DNA of 64,000 bases from an uncultured bacterium (lineage in GTDB: Bacteria; Myxococcota_A; Bradymonadia; UBA7976; VGTA01): positions 1 through 64,000 of the forward strand of contig CALSSE010000006.1 in the NCBI GenBank assembly GCA_943788935.1, written 5' to 3'. Position numbers and translations under genes: made by a program. Below are positions 43,177 to 50,778 of the stretch, in pieces. Position 1 is the stretch's first letter. Each line of letters opens with the position of its first letter. The notes beneath the pieces were generated by a model, which saw only the letters and a list, made by a program, of their open reading frames with translations, did no database searches and had not been told where the DNA came from.

Positions 43177-46107
43177 CTAGGGGCAGAAGAGTGTTGTCAG
43201 CTCTGCAGGCGCAACATAGGGGGTAGGCAGGGTGATCCGACCATCTCCATCAGCATCGATCCATAGGGGATTACCGAGGGCGAAGGTAGGCTGCCCAGGA
43301 TGGACAGCCTCTAGGCGAGGGCCCTCAGCTAAAAAGACGAGGAAGCCATCATGGGGCACGTTAAGGTTGATGGTGTCCTCAAAATCAGTGAGCGCCTCTC
43401 GCTCACTCTCAAGCGCCTGACTCCACAGCTCTTGGCCGTTAAATAAGGCGCGTAGCTTAGTGAGCTGGGAGAAGCTCGGGGTGTGGGCGCTGAGAGAGAC
43501 GCTGATATCGGTACCATTGAGGGTATCACCCCAAGTGAGCCCTCCGCTCAGCTGTAAATAAGCGCCACCACCAATACTCGCTTGGGCACCTTTGAGGGCG
43601 CTCACTATTTCATCACGCGTGATATCAATCGCTCGACTCGCCGTGGTAGGGAGGTAGTTTCTTGGGTAGCCCACAGGTCGCCCAAGGCTATGACTATCGC
43701 TATTTCCTACGGCGGTGATTCGTTCTCCTTGTAACAAGAGCGCCTGCCAATCTCTCATGACCGCGCAGAAATCCCCCGCTCCATTGAAGACCTCTATGGT
43801 GTCGAAATCAGCTGTCCATTGCTCGTGCTGAGTGGGGCTCTCTCCGGATGTGGGGTCAAAGTCGACAGTATCAAAATAGCCTGTACTATCACGTGGGTGG
43901 TTCACTTGGATGATCTCTGCACCACGCTCTCGCGCTTCTTCGATGAGCTCAGGGATCGTCCGCAATCTCCACGTATCAGGTCTCCCCTCTTCTCCCTCAG
44001 TGACTTTCATGGAGAGCGGCGGAGCGCCCCCTGCTCCGTTCGGGTCATCAGCTTGGTAAGCGATTCCATATGCACCGAGGTGGCCTACACGGGGAGAGAT
44101 CTCTAAACCGGTAATCGGAGCACCAATATCGCCTTGATAACCAAATCGTCGCACTAGATTAGGATAATCAGCCATTACGTCATGGTCACTCGGTACCATG
44201 AAGCCTACGCCCTCGACGATATTACTGAGAATTCGCGCTTTATAGGCGATCTCGCTGTCGAGGCTCGGCGCCGAGTGCTGATGAAATTCACCGGCGCTCC
44301 AGCCCGATAGAGGTAGCTCTTCGGTGAGAGCCGCGCTGAGCTCTCTCGTCTCTCCGGGGAGAAGAGTGAGGCTCTGCTGATAAAGACTAAAGTGCCAACC
44401 GCGACTCACTTGGAGCTCCCATTCCCCTGCAGGGAGCGAGAGAGTGTCCTCTCCCAACACAAAAGAGATGATTCGCTGTCGTCCTACATTGGACTCTCCT
44501 CGAGGAGTAAATATCCACTTTGTCCCTCGCAAGGTGGGTGTGATTAACTCACCTATTTGATCGATAAAACGCTCACTCAGAGTGAGTTGAGCGGGGGCGA
44601 GGAGAGAGAGCTCAACCTCTTCTATCCCCTCTCCGGTTGTGATGGTGATCTGCTGAGTGACCTGCCCTCCAAACCATTGGGGAGCGATGACCCAATATGT
44701 CCCCGGAGACAGTGATACATTGGCGTTGAACTCGCCGCTCTGATCACGCTTGAGCCGATCTTGAGCGATGAGAGCAGCGGGCTCGCCAGCCTCGGAGAGA
44801 GTATAGATCTCCACACTCGTATCTTGTAATAAGTCATCGTTGAGATCGGTCACAGATCCCTCTCCATAGTTGAAGGAGGCCTTGAGTTGAACTTGGCGCG
44901 CCTCTGCGGGGAGTGACCCGAACTGGTTTGCTAGAGGGCTGACCCCACCATCACCGACGAGGATCGATCGCTTAACATAGAGAATAGAGCCGCCGGGGGC
45001 TTCAAATTGACCCGCTAAGACTGGCTGGAAGGGGAGACCGGGTAAACTCATTACTCGTAACTCATCTACACCTAATACTCGCCATAGATAGCTAATCTTG
45101 GGGAGATGAGCGCCAATAAAGGGAAGATTCGGAGGGATCCTCTCTCCTTCACGGAGAGGGTAGAAGTAAACGCTCGGATCCGCCCAAATAACGAAATCAG
45201 CGATTTGGATAGAGATCGCTTGTTCACCGATCTCAACCCAGGTGTGGAGCTCAAGCTCTCGACGTCCCTCATAGAGATGATATTCAGTGGTGACTCGCAT
45301 ACGACGAGGCACAAAGGAGGGTAGATAGCTCGTCAAGATACGAGAACCTGCGCTTACTCCTCGGACTTGAACGATCGCAGGTCCTCCTTCTGAGCCATCA
45401 GCGATGACCTTAATCTCTTCGGGGTTCACCTCTCCTAAGCCGGGACCGAAAATGATCTCCGAGATGCCATCGCTGCTGAGATCTGTCCACTGCATAAGAT
45501 CAACGAGGTTTCCTCCTTTTCGTTTAAATTGAGTGAGGCTATATTCACCCTGAATACAGGCGGTAATGAGTGAGTTCTCGATCCTCGTCGAACCCAAGCG
45601 ACAGCTGATGTCCTGCCCGCTGAAGACCTCAGACTCTTCATCGACGACTCCCACTCTTAGTCCACTAGGTGGAGTCAATGGCAGCTCAGTGGCTCCTACA
45701 ATGCCCTGTCCCTCACGTGGGAGAGTATCGGGGATCATAGGTGGAGGTCGCTCTTCACCGGCGGTATTCTCTCCGGCGGTATTCTCTCCGGCGGTATTCT
45801 CTCCGGCTAGGCTATCTCCGGCTAGGCTATCTCCGGCTAGGCTTTCTCCAGCACTGCTATCTCCAGCACTGCTATCTCCAGCACTGCTATCTCCAGCACT
45901 GCTATCTCCAGCACTGCTATCTCCAGCACTGCTATCTTCAGCACTCATCCGAGGCTTTGGGTCATCATCACATCCACTAATGGCAACTCCTATACCGAGT
46001 ATCAAGAGGTAACCGATGATCGAGAGGGTAGTGGAGATGACTCGGTCTCTGAATAGTCTTTTGTCAGACTGAGAAGGGCAGAGTGAGTAAACATCATTAA
46101 AATTCAT
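43177..46107 (-). CDS. CehA/McbA-like PHP-domain lipoprotein with AGDSS-type stalk, 976 aa
   Basis: A lipoprotein signal ends at AISGC. A long pentapeptide stalk follows at about residues 60-125 (AGDSS, AGDSL and AGENT units). The middle 450 residues are beta-rich, including a carboxypeptidase-regulatory-like stretch. The C-terminal part from about residue 600 is a PHP-type metallohydrolase: EFHQHSAP (HxH), PSDHDVM, QVNHPRDS and GNSDSHSLG supply the metal-binding His and Asp residues. The closest named group is CehA/McbA, metal-dependent hydrolases of carbamates or phosphoesters. The chain ends IDADGDGRITLP, a calcium-type loop. Substrate unknown. Probably outer-membrane anchored. Confidence 0.82.
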   Translation of the reverse strand: MNFNDVYSLCPSQSDKRLFRDRVISTTLSIIGYLLILGIGVAISGCDDDPKPRMSAEDSSAGDSSAGDSSAGDSSAGDSSAGDSSAGESLAGDSLAGDSLAGENTAGENTAGENTAGEERPPPMIPDTLPREGQGIVGATELPLTPPSGLRVGVVDEESEVFSGQDISCRLGSTRIENSLITACIQGEYSLTQFKRKGGNLVDLMQWTDLSSDGISEIIFGPGLGEVNPEEIKVIADGSEGGPAIVQVRGVSAGSRILTSYLPSFVPRRMRVTTEYHLYEGRRELELHTWVEIGEQAISIQIADFVIWADPSVYFYPLREGERIPPNLPFIGAHLPKISYLWRVLGVDELRVMSLPGLPFQPVLAGQFEAPGGSILYVKRSILVGDGGVSPLANQFGSLPAEARQVQLKASFNYGEGSVTDLNDDLLQDTSVEIYTLSEAGEPAALIAQDRLKRDQSGEFNANVSLSPGTYWVIAPQWFGGQVTQQITITTGEGIEEVELSLLAPAQLTLSERFIDQIGELITPTLRGTKWIFTPRGESNVGRQRIISFVLGEDTLSLPAGEWELQVSRGWHFSLYQQSLTLLPGETRELSAALTEELPLSGWSAGEFHQHSAPSLDSEIAYKARILSNIVEGVGFMVPSDHDVMADYPNLVRRFGYQGDIGAPITGLEISPRVGHLGAYGIAYQADDPNGAGGAPPLSMKVTEGEEGRPDTWRLRTIPELIEEARERGAEIIQVNHPRDSTGYFDTVDFDPTSGESPTQHEQWTADFDTIEVFNGAGDFCAVMRDWQALLLQGERITAVGNSDSHSLGRPVGYPRNYLPTTASRAIDITRDEIVSALKGAQASIGGGAYLQLSGGLTWGDTLNGTDISVSLSAHTPSFSQLTKLRALFNGQELWSQALESEREALTDFEDTINLNVPHDGFLVFLAEGPRLEAVHPGQPTFALGNPLWIDADGDGRITLPTPYVAPAELTTLFCP
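45760..45945. repeat. Three successive 15-bp minisatellites encoding AGENT, AGDSL, AGDSS
   Basis: Inside the PHP lipoprotein gene, three blocks of 15-bp units lie end to end. About three share ttctctccggcggta, three share ctatctccggctagg and about six share gctatctccagcact. Each block is nearly homogeneous, but the blocks differ from one another. Confidence 0.93.
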
Positions 46108-46151
46108 AAAGTGACCTAACGTGTGTAAATAAACTAGAGACGTATGATCTC

Positions 46152-46184
46152 GGTCTAAAGTTGATTCTCATTGGAGAATAGACC
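46152..46184. promoter_or_regulatory. Bulged hairpin in the divergent lipoprotein/rsfS gap
   Basis: GGTCTA (46152-46157) pairs with TAGACC (46179-46184), and inside it TTCTC (46165-46169) pairs with GAGAA (46174-46178) over a 4-base loop, leaving a one-sided 7-base bulge. It lies in the 135-bp gap between two divergent genes, about 60-70 bases before rsfS, and could be a leader structure or an operator. Confidence 0.35.
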
Positions 46185-46254
46185 GCTCTTATGATATGCA
46201 AGATGCTCGCAAATTTATACAGGTAATCACCGAGTAATCAGGATGGAGGCGCGC

Positions 46255-46665
46255 GTGAGCAAAGAGAGCGCAACTCAGGATAATAATGAAGGCCTAGACC
46301 CTACAACGATGACCGTTGAGGACGTTGTCAAGCACGCTGCCCAGGTCTTGTGGGAGCGACAAGCGCGTGATATCAAAATTCTTTATGTTGAAGAGTTAGT
46401 CGGTTATACCGACTTTCTTCTTATCGCGAGCGCTAGGAATGAGCGTCACGTAGAGGCGCTTGGTAACACCTTAGAGCGGCAGATGAGAGAGGTTGGGATG
46501 AGGGCTCTCAGTAGAGAAGGCTCTAAGAATATGCGTTGGGGGGTAAGCGATTATGCAGATTTTATCGTTCATATCTTCCAAATCGATGAGCGCGAAGTGT
46601 ACGATCTCGAGGGGCTATGGCATGAAGCGCCAGAGGTCGATTTTGTCCCCCAAGCGACAAGGTAG
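46255..46665 (+). CDS. rsfS: Ribosomal silencing factor RsfS
   Basis: DIKILYVEELVGYTDFLLIASARNERHVEALGN, with GSKNMRWGVSDYADFIVHIF towards the end, is the RsfS/Iojap fold (given here in two pieces: ILYVEELVGYTDFLLIASA and WGVSDYADFIVHIF). RsfS binds uL14 on the 50S subunit and blocks subunit joining in starvation. The GTG at 46255 was chosen because GGAGG lies five bases upstream; an ATG at 46243 would add four residues. rlmH follows, a common pairing. Confidence 0.93.
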   Translation: MSKESATQDNNEGLDPTTMTVEDVVKHAAQVLWERQARDIKILYVEELVGYTDFLLIASARNERHVEALGNTLERQMREVGMRALSREGSKNMRWGVSDYADFIVHIFQIDEREVYDLEGLWHEAPEVDFVPQATR

Positions 46666-46740
46666 AGGTGACGAGAGCTCGTTTTAAGGCTCTCGGCGTT
46701 CACTTAACTAGATCTATCGATACCACGACAGGAGGCCTTG

Positions 46741-47214
46741 ATGAAGATTCAAGTGATCACCATCGGTGGGCTTAAACAGCGATATGCTCAAGAGGGCTGT
46801 TCTCTCTTTGAGAAGCGTCTAAAGGGGCTGGCGCGCTATGAGCTGAGAGAGCTGAGAGATGCCAAGCGCGGTAAGACTCCTCAGGTAGATCAATGGCGTC
46901 GCGAAGAGGGGGAACGAATAAGCCAAGCGATCGGAGAAGCGCCGCTGTGGGTAGCGCTTGATGAGCGAGGAGAGGCGCTGAGCTCCCGTCAGCTCGCTCG
47001 CTTGATCCAAAACGCTCAAAATAGAGCTCATCGAGTCCTCCCATTCGTGATCGGTGGTCCTGATGGCTTAGACCCTTCACTGAGGTCACAAGCGCCTAAG
47101 CTGATCAGCCTTGGACCGATGACTTTACCTCATGAGCTCGCGCGGCTCGTGCTCCTTGAACAGCTCTATCGGGCACATGCCATCATCGCTAACCTCCCCT
47201 ATCATCGTGATTAG
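46741..47214 (+). CDS. rlmH: 23S rRNA (pseudouridine1915-N3)-methyltransferase RlmH
   Basis: A 157-aa SPOUT protein. MKIQVITIGG at the start, LWVALDERGEALSSRQLA in the middle, then PFVIGGPDGLDP, SLGPMTLPHELARLVLLEQ and a terminal YHRD are the RlmH signature forming the knotted SAM site and dimer interface. It methylates m3-pseudouridine 1915 in helix 69 of 23S rRNA on assembled ribosomes. The ATG at 46741 has GGAGG six bases upstream; a TTG three bases earlier is less likely. Confidence 0.95.
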   Translation: MKIQVITIGGLKQRYAQEGCSLFEKRLKGLARYELRELRDAKRGKTPQVDQWRREEGERISQAIGEAPLWVALDERGEALSSRQLARLIQNAQNRAHRVLPFVIGGPDGLDPSLRSQAPKLISLGPMTLPHELARLVLLEQLYRAHAIIANLPYHRD

Positions 47215-47293
47215 ACTTGATTGAGGGCTAGAGATTATCTCTTATACATTGACCGATGAAGACAGACGAAGCATTTAGACAGTAGAGATCAGA

Positions 47294-47566
47294 ATGGAGC
47301 TTAATGACATGACCAGCACTAGTAAGCCAAAGGTCGCCCGTGAGGGTGTCTCATGTATCTTTGTTCCTTGTAAGAAGAAGCTCCTCGACGTGATGGAAGA
47401 GCGCTTCCTCGGTGACATCATAGAACGTCGGGGGTCCTTCGTGGCTCGTGGCTATCAATATATAGATGAGATTATCGCCGCCGGTAATGAGCGAGCACAA
47501 GCTCGAATCAAGCCGGTTGTCGAGGGGGCGATTGATCGCGTCGGCCTCATCACTCGGTGGAGATGA
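47294..47566 (+). CDS. Hypothetical protein, 90 aa
   Basis: No family recognised. The protein is a compact, mixed-charge soluble chain (FVPCKKKLLDVMEERFLGDI, then RRGSFVARGYQYIDEIIAAG) with two cysteines near the N-terminus and no membrane segment. Its stop overlaps the start region of the dioxygenase homologue by ten bases, so the two are likely co-translated. An ATG five codons in (47309) has GGAG at a more usual distance and may be the real start. Confidence 0.6.
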   Translation: MELNDMTSTSKPKVAREGVSCIFVPCKKKLLDVMEERFLGDIIERRGSFVARGYQYIDEIIAAGNERAQARIKPVVEGAIDRVGLITRWR

Positions 47567-48510
47567 AGATGTCGACAGCACGATCAAAGAATAGCGACGA
47601 TGAGCTAAAAACGACTCTGCTCCCTTGTGGACATGAGGTACTTGACGCCTTGCAGTGTCATTACTGCGATTATATTCAAGATGAGCTGATCGAACAGCTT
47701 ATGGTCCCTAAAGACGCATCGAAGAAGGAGCGGTCGTTCTCACACCCTGATGAATTTCAGTTTATCCTCGTTCATCAGTCTTGTGAGTTGAGCTTCAAAG
47801 GCTATCTCTATGAGCTCAAGCGAGCGGTGACTGCCATCGAGCAGGACCATCTCGAGGCAGCGGCAGAGCTAGTGGAGCGCTGTCGGTCTTGGATCTTGAT
47901 CGCTGCCCGTCAACTTCAGCATTTAGTCGATCACCTGACCCCTCAAAATTTCGCTTACTTTCGTGATCTCCTCAGCCCAGCTTCTGGGGCAGAGTCGATC
48001 CGCTTTCGGTTGATCGAGATCACTACGGGGCTTAAGCCAGAGAGCCCTTATGTCTCTCACCGAGGTCAAATGTACACTTTTCGCCAATTCCTAGATCGAG
48101 GGCCAGCGCTCGGCGTGGGGAGACCTAAGACTCGTTGGTGGACGGCATCGATGACTGAGGCGGCGGATCATTCAACTCTCCGATCAGCGCTCGCAGATGC
48201 GGCGGTTCGCCATAATTACCTTCAGCTTAAAGTGAGCGATGAGGGAGAAGAGGCTACCCGAGCCTTTGGTGATCTCCTCAAGAGCGACAGCGCCCTCCAG
48301 AAGCTCGCGGTCGCTCTCATCCGTCTTGAGCGTGGTATATTAGCGTTTCGTAAAGTACATCTCAACGCCGCCAAGCGTCACATCGCTGAAGATTCAGGGA
48401 CGGGGCATACCGCTGGCGTCGCCTACCTTCGCGCGGTGATGGAGACCGCCCGCTGTTTCCCAGCTCTCACTGTTGCCGCTGAGCGCTTAGAGCGAGAGGA
48501 GGAAGGTTGA
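47557..48510 (+). CDS. Tryptophan 2,3-dioxygenase-family haem protein, 317 aa
   Basis: HPDEFQFILVHQSCELSFK (about 63-81) matches the family segment containing the distal His (His73). PASGAESIRFRLIE (about 141-154) holds the substrate-carboxylate Arg (Arg151). FRKVHLNAAKRHI (about 264-276) has the haem-ligating His268, and GTGHTAGVAYLR is the GTGGTSG-like loop. TDO opens the indole ring of tryptophan to N-formylkynurenine. Unusually, the N-terminus has CGH and CHYC (Cys24, His26, Cys34, Cys37), a possible metal site, and the gene is co-linear with rRNA-modification genes and not with kynurenine-pathway genes. GTG 47557, ATG 47563 and ATG 47569 are possible starts. Confidence 0.8.
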   Translation: MEMKMSTARSKNSDDELKTTLLPCGHEVLDALQCHYCDYIQDELIEQLMVPKDASKKERSFSHPDEFQFILVHQSCELSFKGYLYELKRAVTAIEQDHLEAAAELVERCRSWILIAARQLQHLVDHLTPQNFAYFRDLLSPASGAESIRFRLIEITTGLKPESPYVSHRGQMYTFRQFLDRGPALGVGRPKTRWWTASMTEAADHSTLRSALADAAVRHNYLQLKVSDEGEEATRAFGDLLKSDSALQKLAVALIRLERGILAFRKVHLNAAKRHIAEDSGTGHTAGVAYLRAVMETARCFPALTVAAERLEREEEG

Positions 48511-49493
48511 GCTTTTTTACTGATCCTAGTCGCCGCCAAGAGCGTAGACAGATGCTTGTGAATCGTGTCAAGAAGAACGCTAAGCATCGCCGTAAGTGGG
48601 CACGACGAGAGGGGATCTCCTGTCTCCGCCTCTACGATAGAGATATCCCCGAGCTCCCACTAGTCATCGATGATTATGAAGGGCGTTTACACGCCTCGGT
48701 GTTTATGCACGATGAGGTCGATGTCAGTGAGGGAGAGGCGCTGTGTCTAGAGTGGCTTGGCGTAGTCGCTGAGTCATTGGGCCTTAACCCAGAACAAGTG
48801 GTTCTCAAAGTGCGCTCCCGGCAAAAGGGGCGACAGCAATACACTAAACGAGACGCTAGAGGTCAACGTCTTGAGGTGGGTGAGGCGGGACTCAAATTTT
48901 GGGTAAACCTCCATGACTATCTCGACACAGGACTCTTCCTTGATCACCGGCAGACTCGAGAGCGAGTCTCTAGTGAGGCTAAAGGGCGACGCTTCCTCAA
49001 CCTCTTCGCATACACAGGGAGCTTCACGGTTCACGCCGCTGCCGGCGGAGCTAGCGAGACCACTACCGTCGATAGTACTCAGAGCTATTTAAGTTGGGCT
49101 CAAGATAATTTAGTGCTCAATCTCTTTGATGGACCGGAGCATCGCTTTGAGCGTGCTGATGTCCGCGCTTTTCTTAGTGATGAGGCGGAGCGGATTCGTC
49201 AAGGCTTAATGCCTAGATATGATCTAGCGGTACTCGACCCACCGACCTTCTCCAACAGTAAGAGCGCTCACCCCCCCTTTGATGTGAGACGACATCATGG
49301 GGAGTTGTTTAATCGCTTATATCAGGTGATGAGCAGAGGGGGGATCCTCTATTTCAGTAATAACGCTCAGCGTTTCTCTCTAGATGCTGAGCTAGAGAAG
49401 CGCTGGGAGATCACCGAGGTTACCCAAGAGAGTGTCCCACTTGACTTTCAGCAGAAGCGTCCACATCGCTGTTGGCGCTGCTTAAGGCGCTGA
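48507..49493 (+). CDS. RlmK/RlmI-type 23S rRNA methyltransferase-like protein, 328 aa
   Basis: The protein matches the C-terminal (RlmK) half of RlmKL. GLFLDHRQTRERV, then FLNLFAYTGSFTVHAAAGGA (about 162) for SAM binding, VLDPPTFSNSK (about 239-249) as the catalytic DPPxF motif, and a final RPHRCWRC. RlmK makes m7G2069 in 23S rRNA; RlmI-type relatives make m5C. The N-terminal part lacks a THUMP domain, so it is the stand-alone form. TTG start with GAGGAGG upstream; the start overlaps the dioxygenase stop (TTGA). Confidence 0.87.
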   Translation: MSFFTDPSRRQERRQMLVNRVKKNAKHRRKWARREGISCLRLYDRDIPELPLVIDDYEGRLHASVFMHDEVDVSEGEALCLEWLGVVAESLGLNPEQVVLKVRSRQKGRQQYTKRDARGQRLEVGEAGLKFWVNLHDYLDTGLFLDHRQTRERVSSEAKGRRFLNLFAYTGSFTVHAAAGGASETTTVDSTQSYLSWAQDNLVLNLFDGPEHRFERADVRAFLSDEAERIRQGLMPRYDLAVLDPPTFSNSKSAHPPFDVRRHHGELFNRLYQVMSRGGILYFSNNAQRFSLDAELEKRWEITEVTQESVPLDFQQKRPHRCWRCLRR

Positions 49494-49648
49494 GCGACTC
49501 ATGTCCTTGAATGACTCGTGTCCCTGAGCTGCTCTTAAGGTAGATCGAGGCTTATTAAGTCTTTCTGTCTCCTCAGAGATAAACCTTAAGCGACGAAAAG
49601 ACCCTAGCGATACTCTAATCGTCTTATGATACTCAGCTAAAGGAGCAA

Positions 49649-50074
49649 ATGATGCGTTTTCATGAAGTTGTACATGGGGTCTACTTTGATGACCTTGATA
49701 TTTTTGGGGTTCTGCATAACGCGCGCTACCCTCTCTTATTAGAGAGAACGATCGGAGATTTTTGGAAACGTATGGGATGGGGAGGTTTAGCGGACTTAGA
49801 GAGAAATCCTGATCAATTTCATTTGGTGAGGGTGAATCACCTCGAGTATGTGAAAGCGGTAGAGGGACTCGATGAGGTGCGGGTCAGGATATGGGTGGAA
49901 CGCCTAGGTCATACGAGTCTCACCTTCGCCTTCTCGGTCTTGCCTACTGATGAAGACACCATCTTCGCTCAAGGCTACCGAGTCTTGGTGTGTGTAGACC
50001 CAAAGACTCGTCGACCTAAGCCATGGTCCGATGATTTCAGAGCACAGCTCGGCCCTTATCGAAGTGATTTATAA
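49649..50074 (+). CDS. 4HBT-family acyl-CoA thioesterase (YbgC/FcbC-like)
   Basis: VYFDDLDIFGVLHNARYPLLL (split as VYFDDLDIFGVLH and NARYPLLLER) is the hot-dog active-site helix with the conserved Asp. The rest follows the fold (VRIWVERLGHTSLTFAFSV) at the usual length of about 140. It hydrolyses acyl-CoA thioesters in the cytoplasm. The acyl group is unknown; YbgC members act with the Tol-Pal system, while FcbC acts on hydroxybenzoyl-CoA. AAAGGAG precedes the ATG. Confidence 0.88.
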   Translation: MMRFHEVVHGVYFDDLDIFGVLHNARYPLLLERTIGDFWKRMGWGGLADLERNPDQFHLVRVNHLEYVKAVEGLDEVRVRIWVERLGHTSLTFAFSVLPTDEDTIFAQGYRVLVCVDPKTRRPKPWSDDFRAQLGPYRSDL

Positions 50075-50213
50075 ACAGAGCTGAGATCTATCACATGGTC
50101 ATGTCAATGGTTCACTACCCACTAGAAGGGAGTCGGATTTGGCCTTGCTGATCGATGCTGACTGAAGAGCTCTGTTGATTGATTACATCTTGAAGAACAG
50201 GAGAACTGATTGA

Positions 50214-50318
50214 ATGTCGATTTTGGCACTCGTGTTGATTTTGGTACTCATGTCGATTTTGGTAATAAATACACTGATCAAATGTATAGATACATATTCT
50301 CATTTATTGATAGTATAG
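50214..50318 (+). CDS. Possible 34-aa hydrophobic peptide built on an 18-bp repeat
   Basis: The ATG at 50214 opens MSILALVLILVLMSILVI followed by a short polar tail (NTLIKCIDTYSHLLIV) and TAG. The first 18 residues are three six-residue repeats from three 18-bp DNA repeats and would form one transmembrane helix. AGGAG lies about ten bases upstream. The size and shape resemble small membrane peptides, including type I toxin peptides. There is no homology evidence; the reverse strand is also open for 62 codons. Weak candidate. Confidence 0.3.
   Translation: MSILALVLILVLMSILVINTLIKCIDTYSHLLIV
50215..50268. repeat. Three 18-bp repeats
   Basis: tgtcgattttggcactcg, tgttgattttggtactca and tgtcgattttggtaataa lie head to tail. 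They code hydrophobic six-residue units on the plus strand and QNRH/QNQH-type units on the minus strand. Confidence 0.88.
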
Positions 50319-50778
50319 GGTTGGAGTCTTGTGTTGGTATAGGTAAATGTAAAGTCTATTTTTTGAAAGAATAAGATCATTTTAGTGGTCAATAAGATGA
50401 TATGAGTTTAAATATATTAAACCTTCGATAAGAATACCTTACTGAAGGTTAGGATATGGGTATTATGCGATCGATGTTGTCTACAGATCTCTTCACAGCG
50501 AGTCTCTAATTTTAGTAGTTGGTATGCCGATAGTGATCAATACTCTCCCCTTTTGGCGAGAGTCTTATCCATGGGGTTAGCGCTGATTTTACCGAGCAAC
50601 TTTGACCCGAGCTTCGCTTCTTCCCATTAGATATGAATAGGGATAGATCTGAATAGGGAATGCATCGATAGTCTAGATCTGAGACGAATCCACTAGAGGC
50701 GTTCAGGTAAAACTTAGGAGCCTTTGATTCATGAGCATGATGAGATTAAGGGTCATATTAATGAGCGCTTTGAGTACT

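Larger units (their letters stand above)
50075..50778. other. Gene-poor 704-bp stretch, AT-rich in the middle
   Basis: No protein family or RNA gene was recognised. It holds a three-copy 18-bp repeat at 50215-50268, a possible hydrophobic 34-residue ORF over that repeat, an inverted repeat AACCTTC...GAAGGTT at 50420-50450 (7-bp arms, 17-base loop), and tagatctga repeated near 50645 and 50673. Base composition at 50270-50460 is clearly more AT-rich than flanking genes. A small RNA, regulatory region or remnant is possible. Confidence 0.5.

Noticed and set aside
45566..46012. Long plus-strand ORF rich in SPALL repeats opposite the PHP lipoprotein
   Set aside because: It mirrors the 15-bp repeat on the other strand, has no ribosome-binding site or family, and conflicts with a well-supported lipoprotein gene.
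50115..50303. 62-codon minus-strand ORF with QNRH/QNQH repeats
   Set aside because: No ribosome-binding site or family; it is the reverse reading of the 18-bp repeat. The plus-strand hydrophobic ORF is kept only as a weak alternative.
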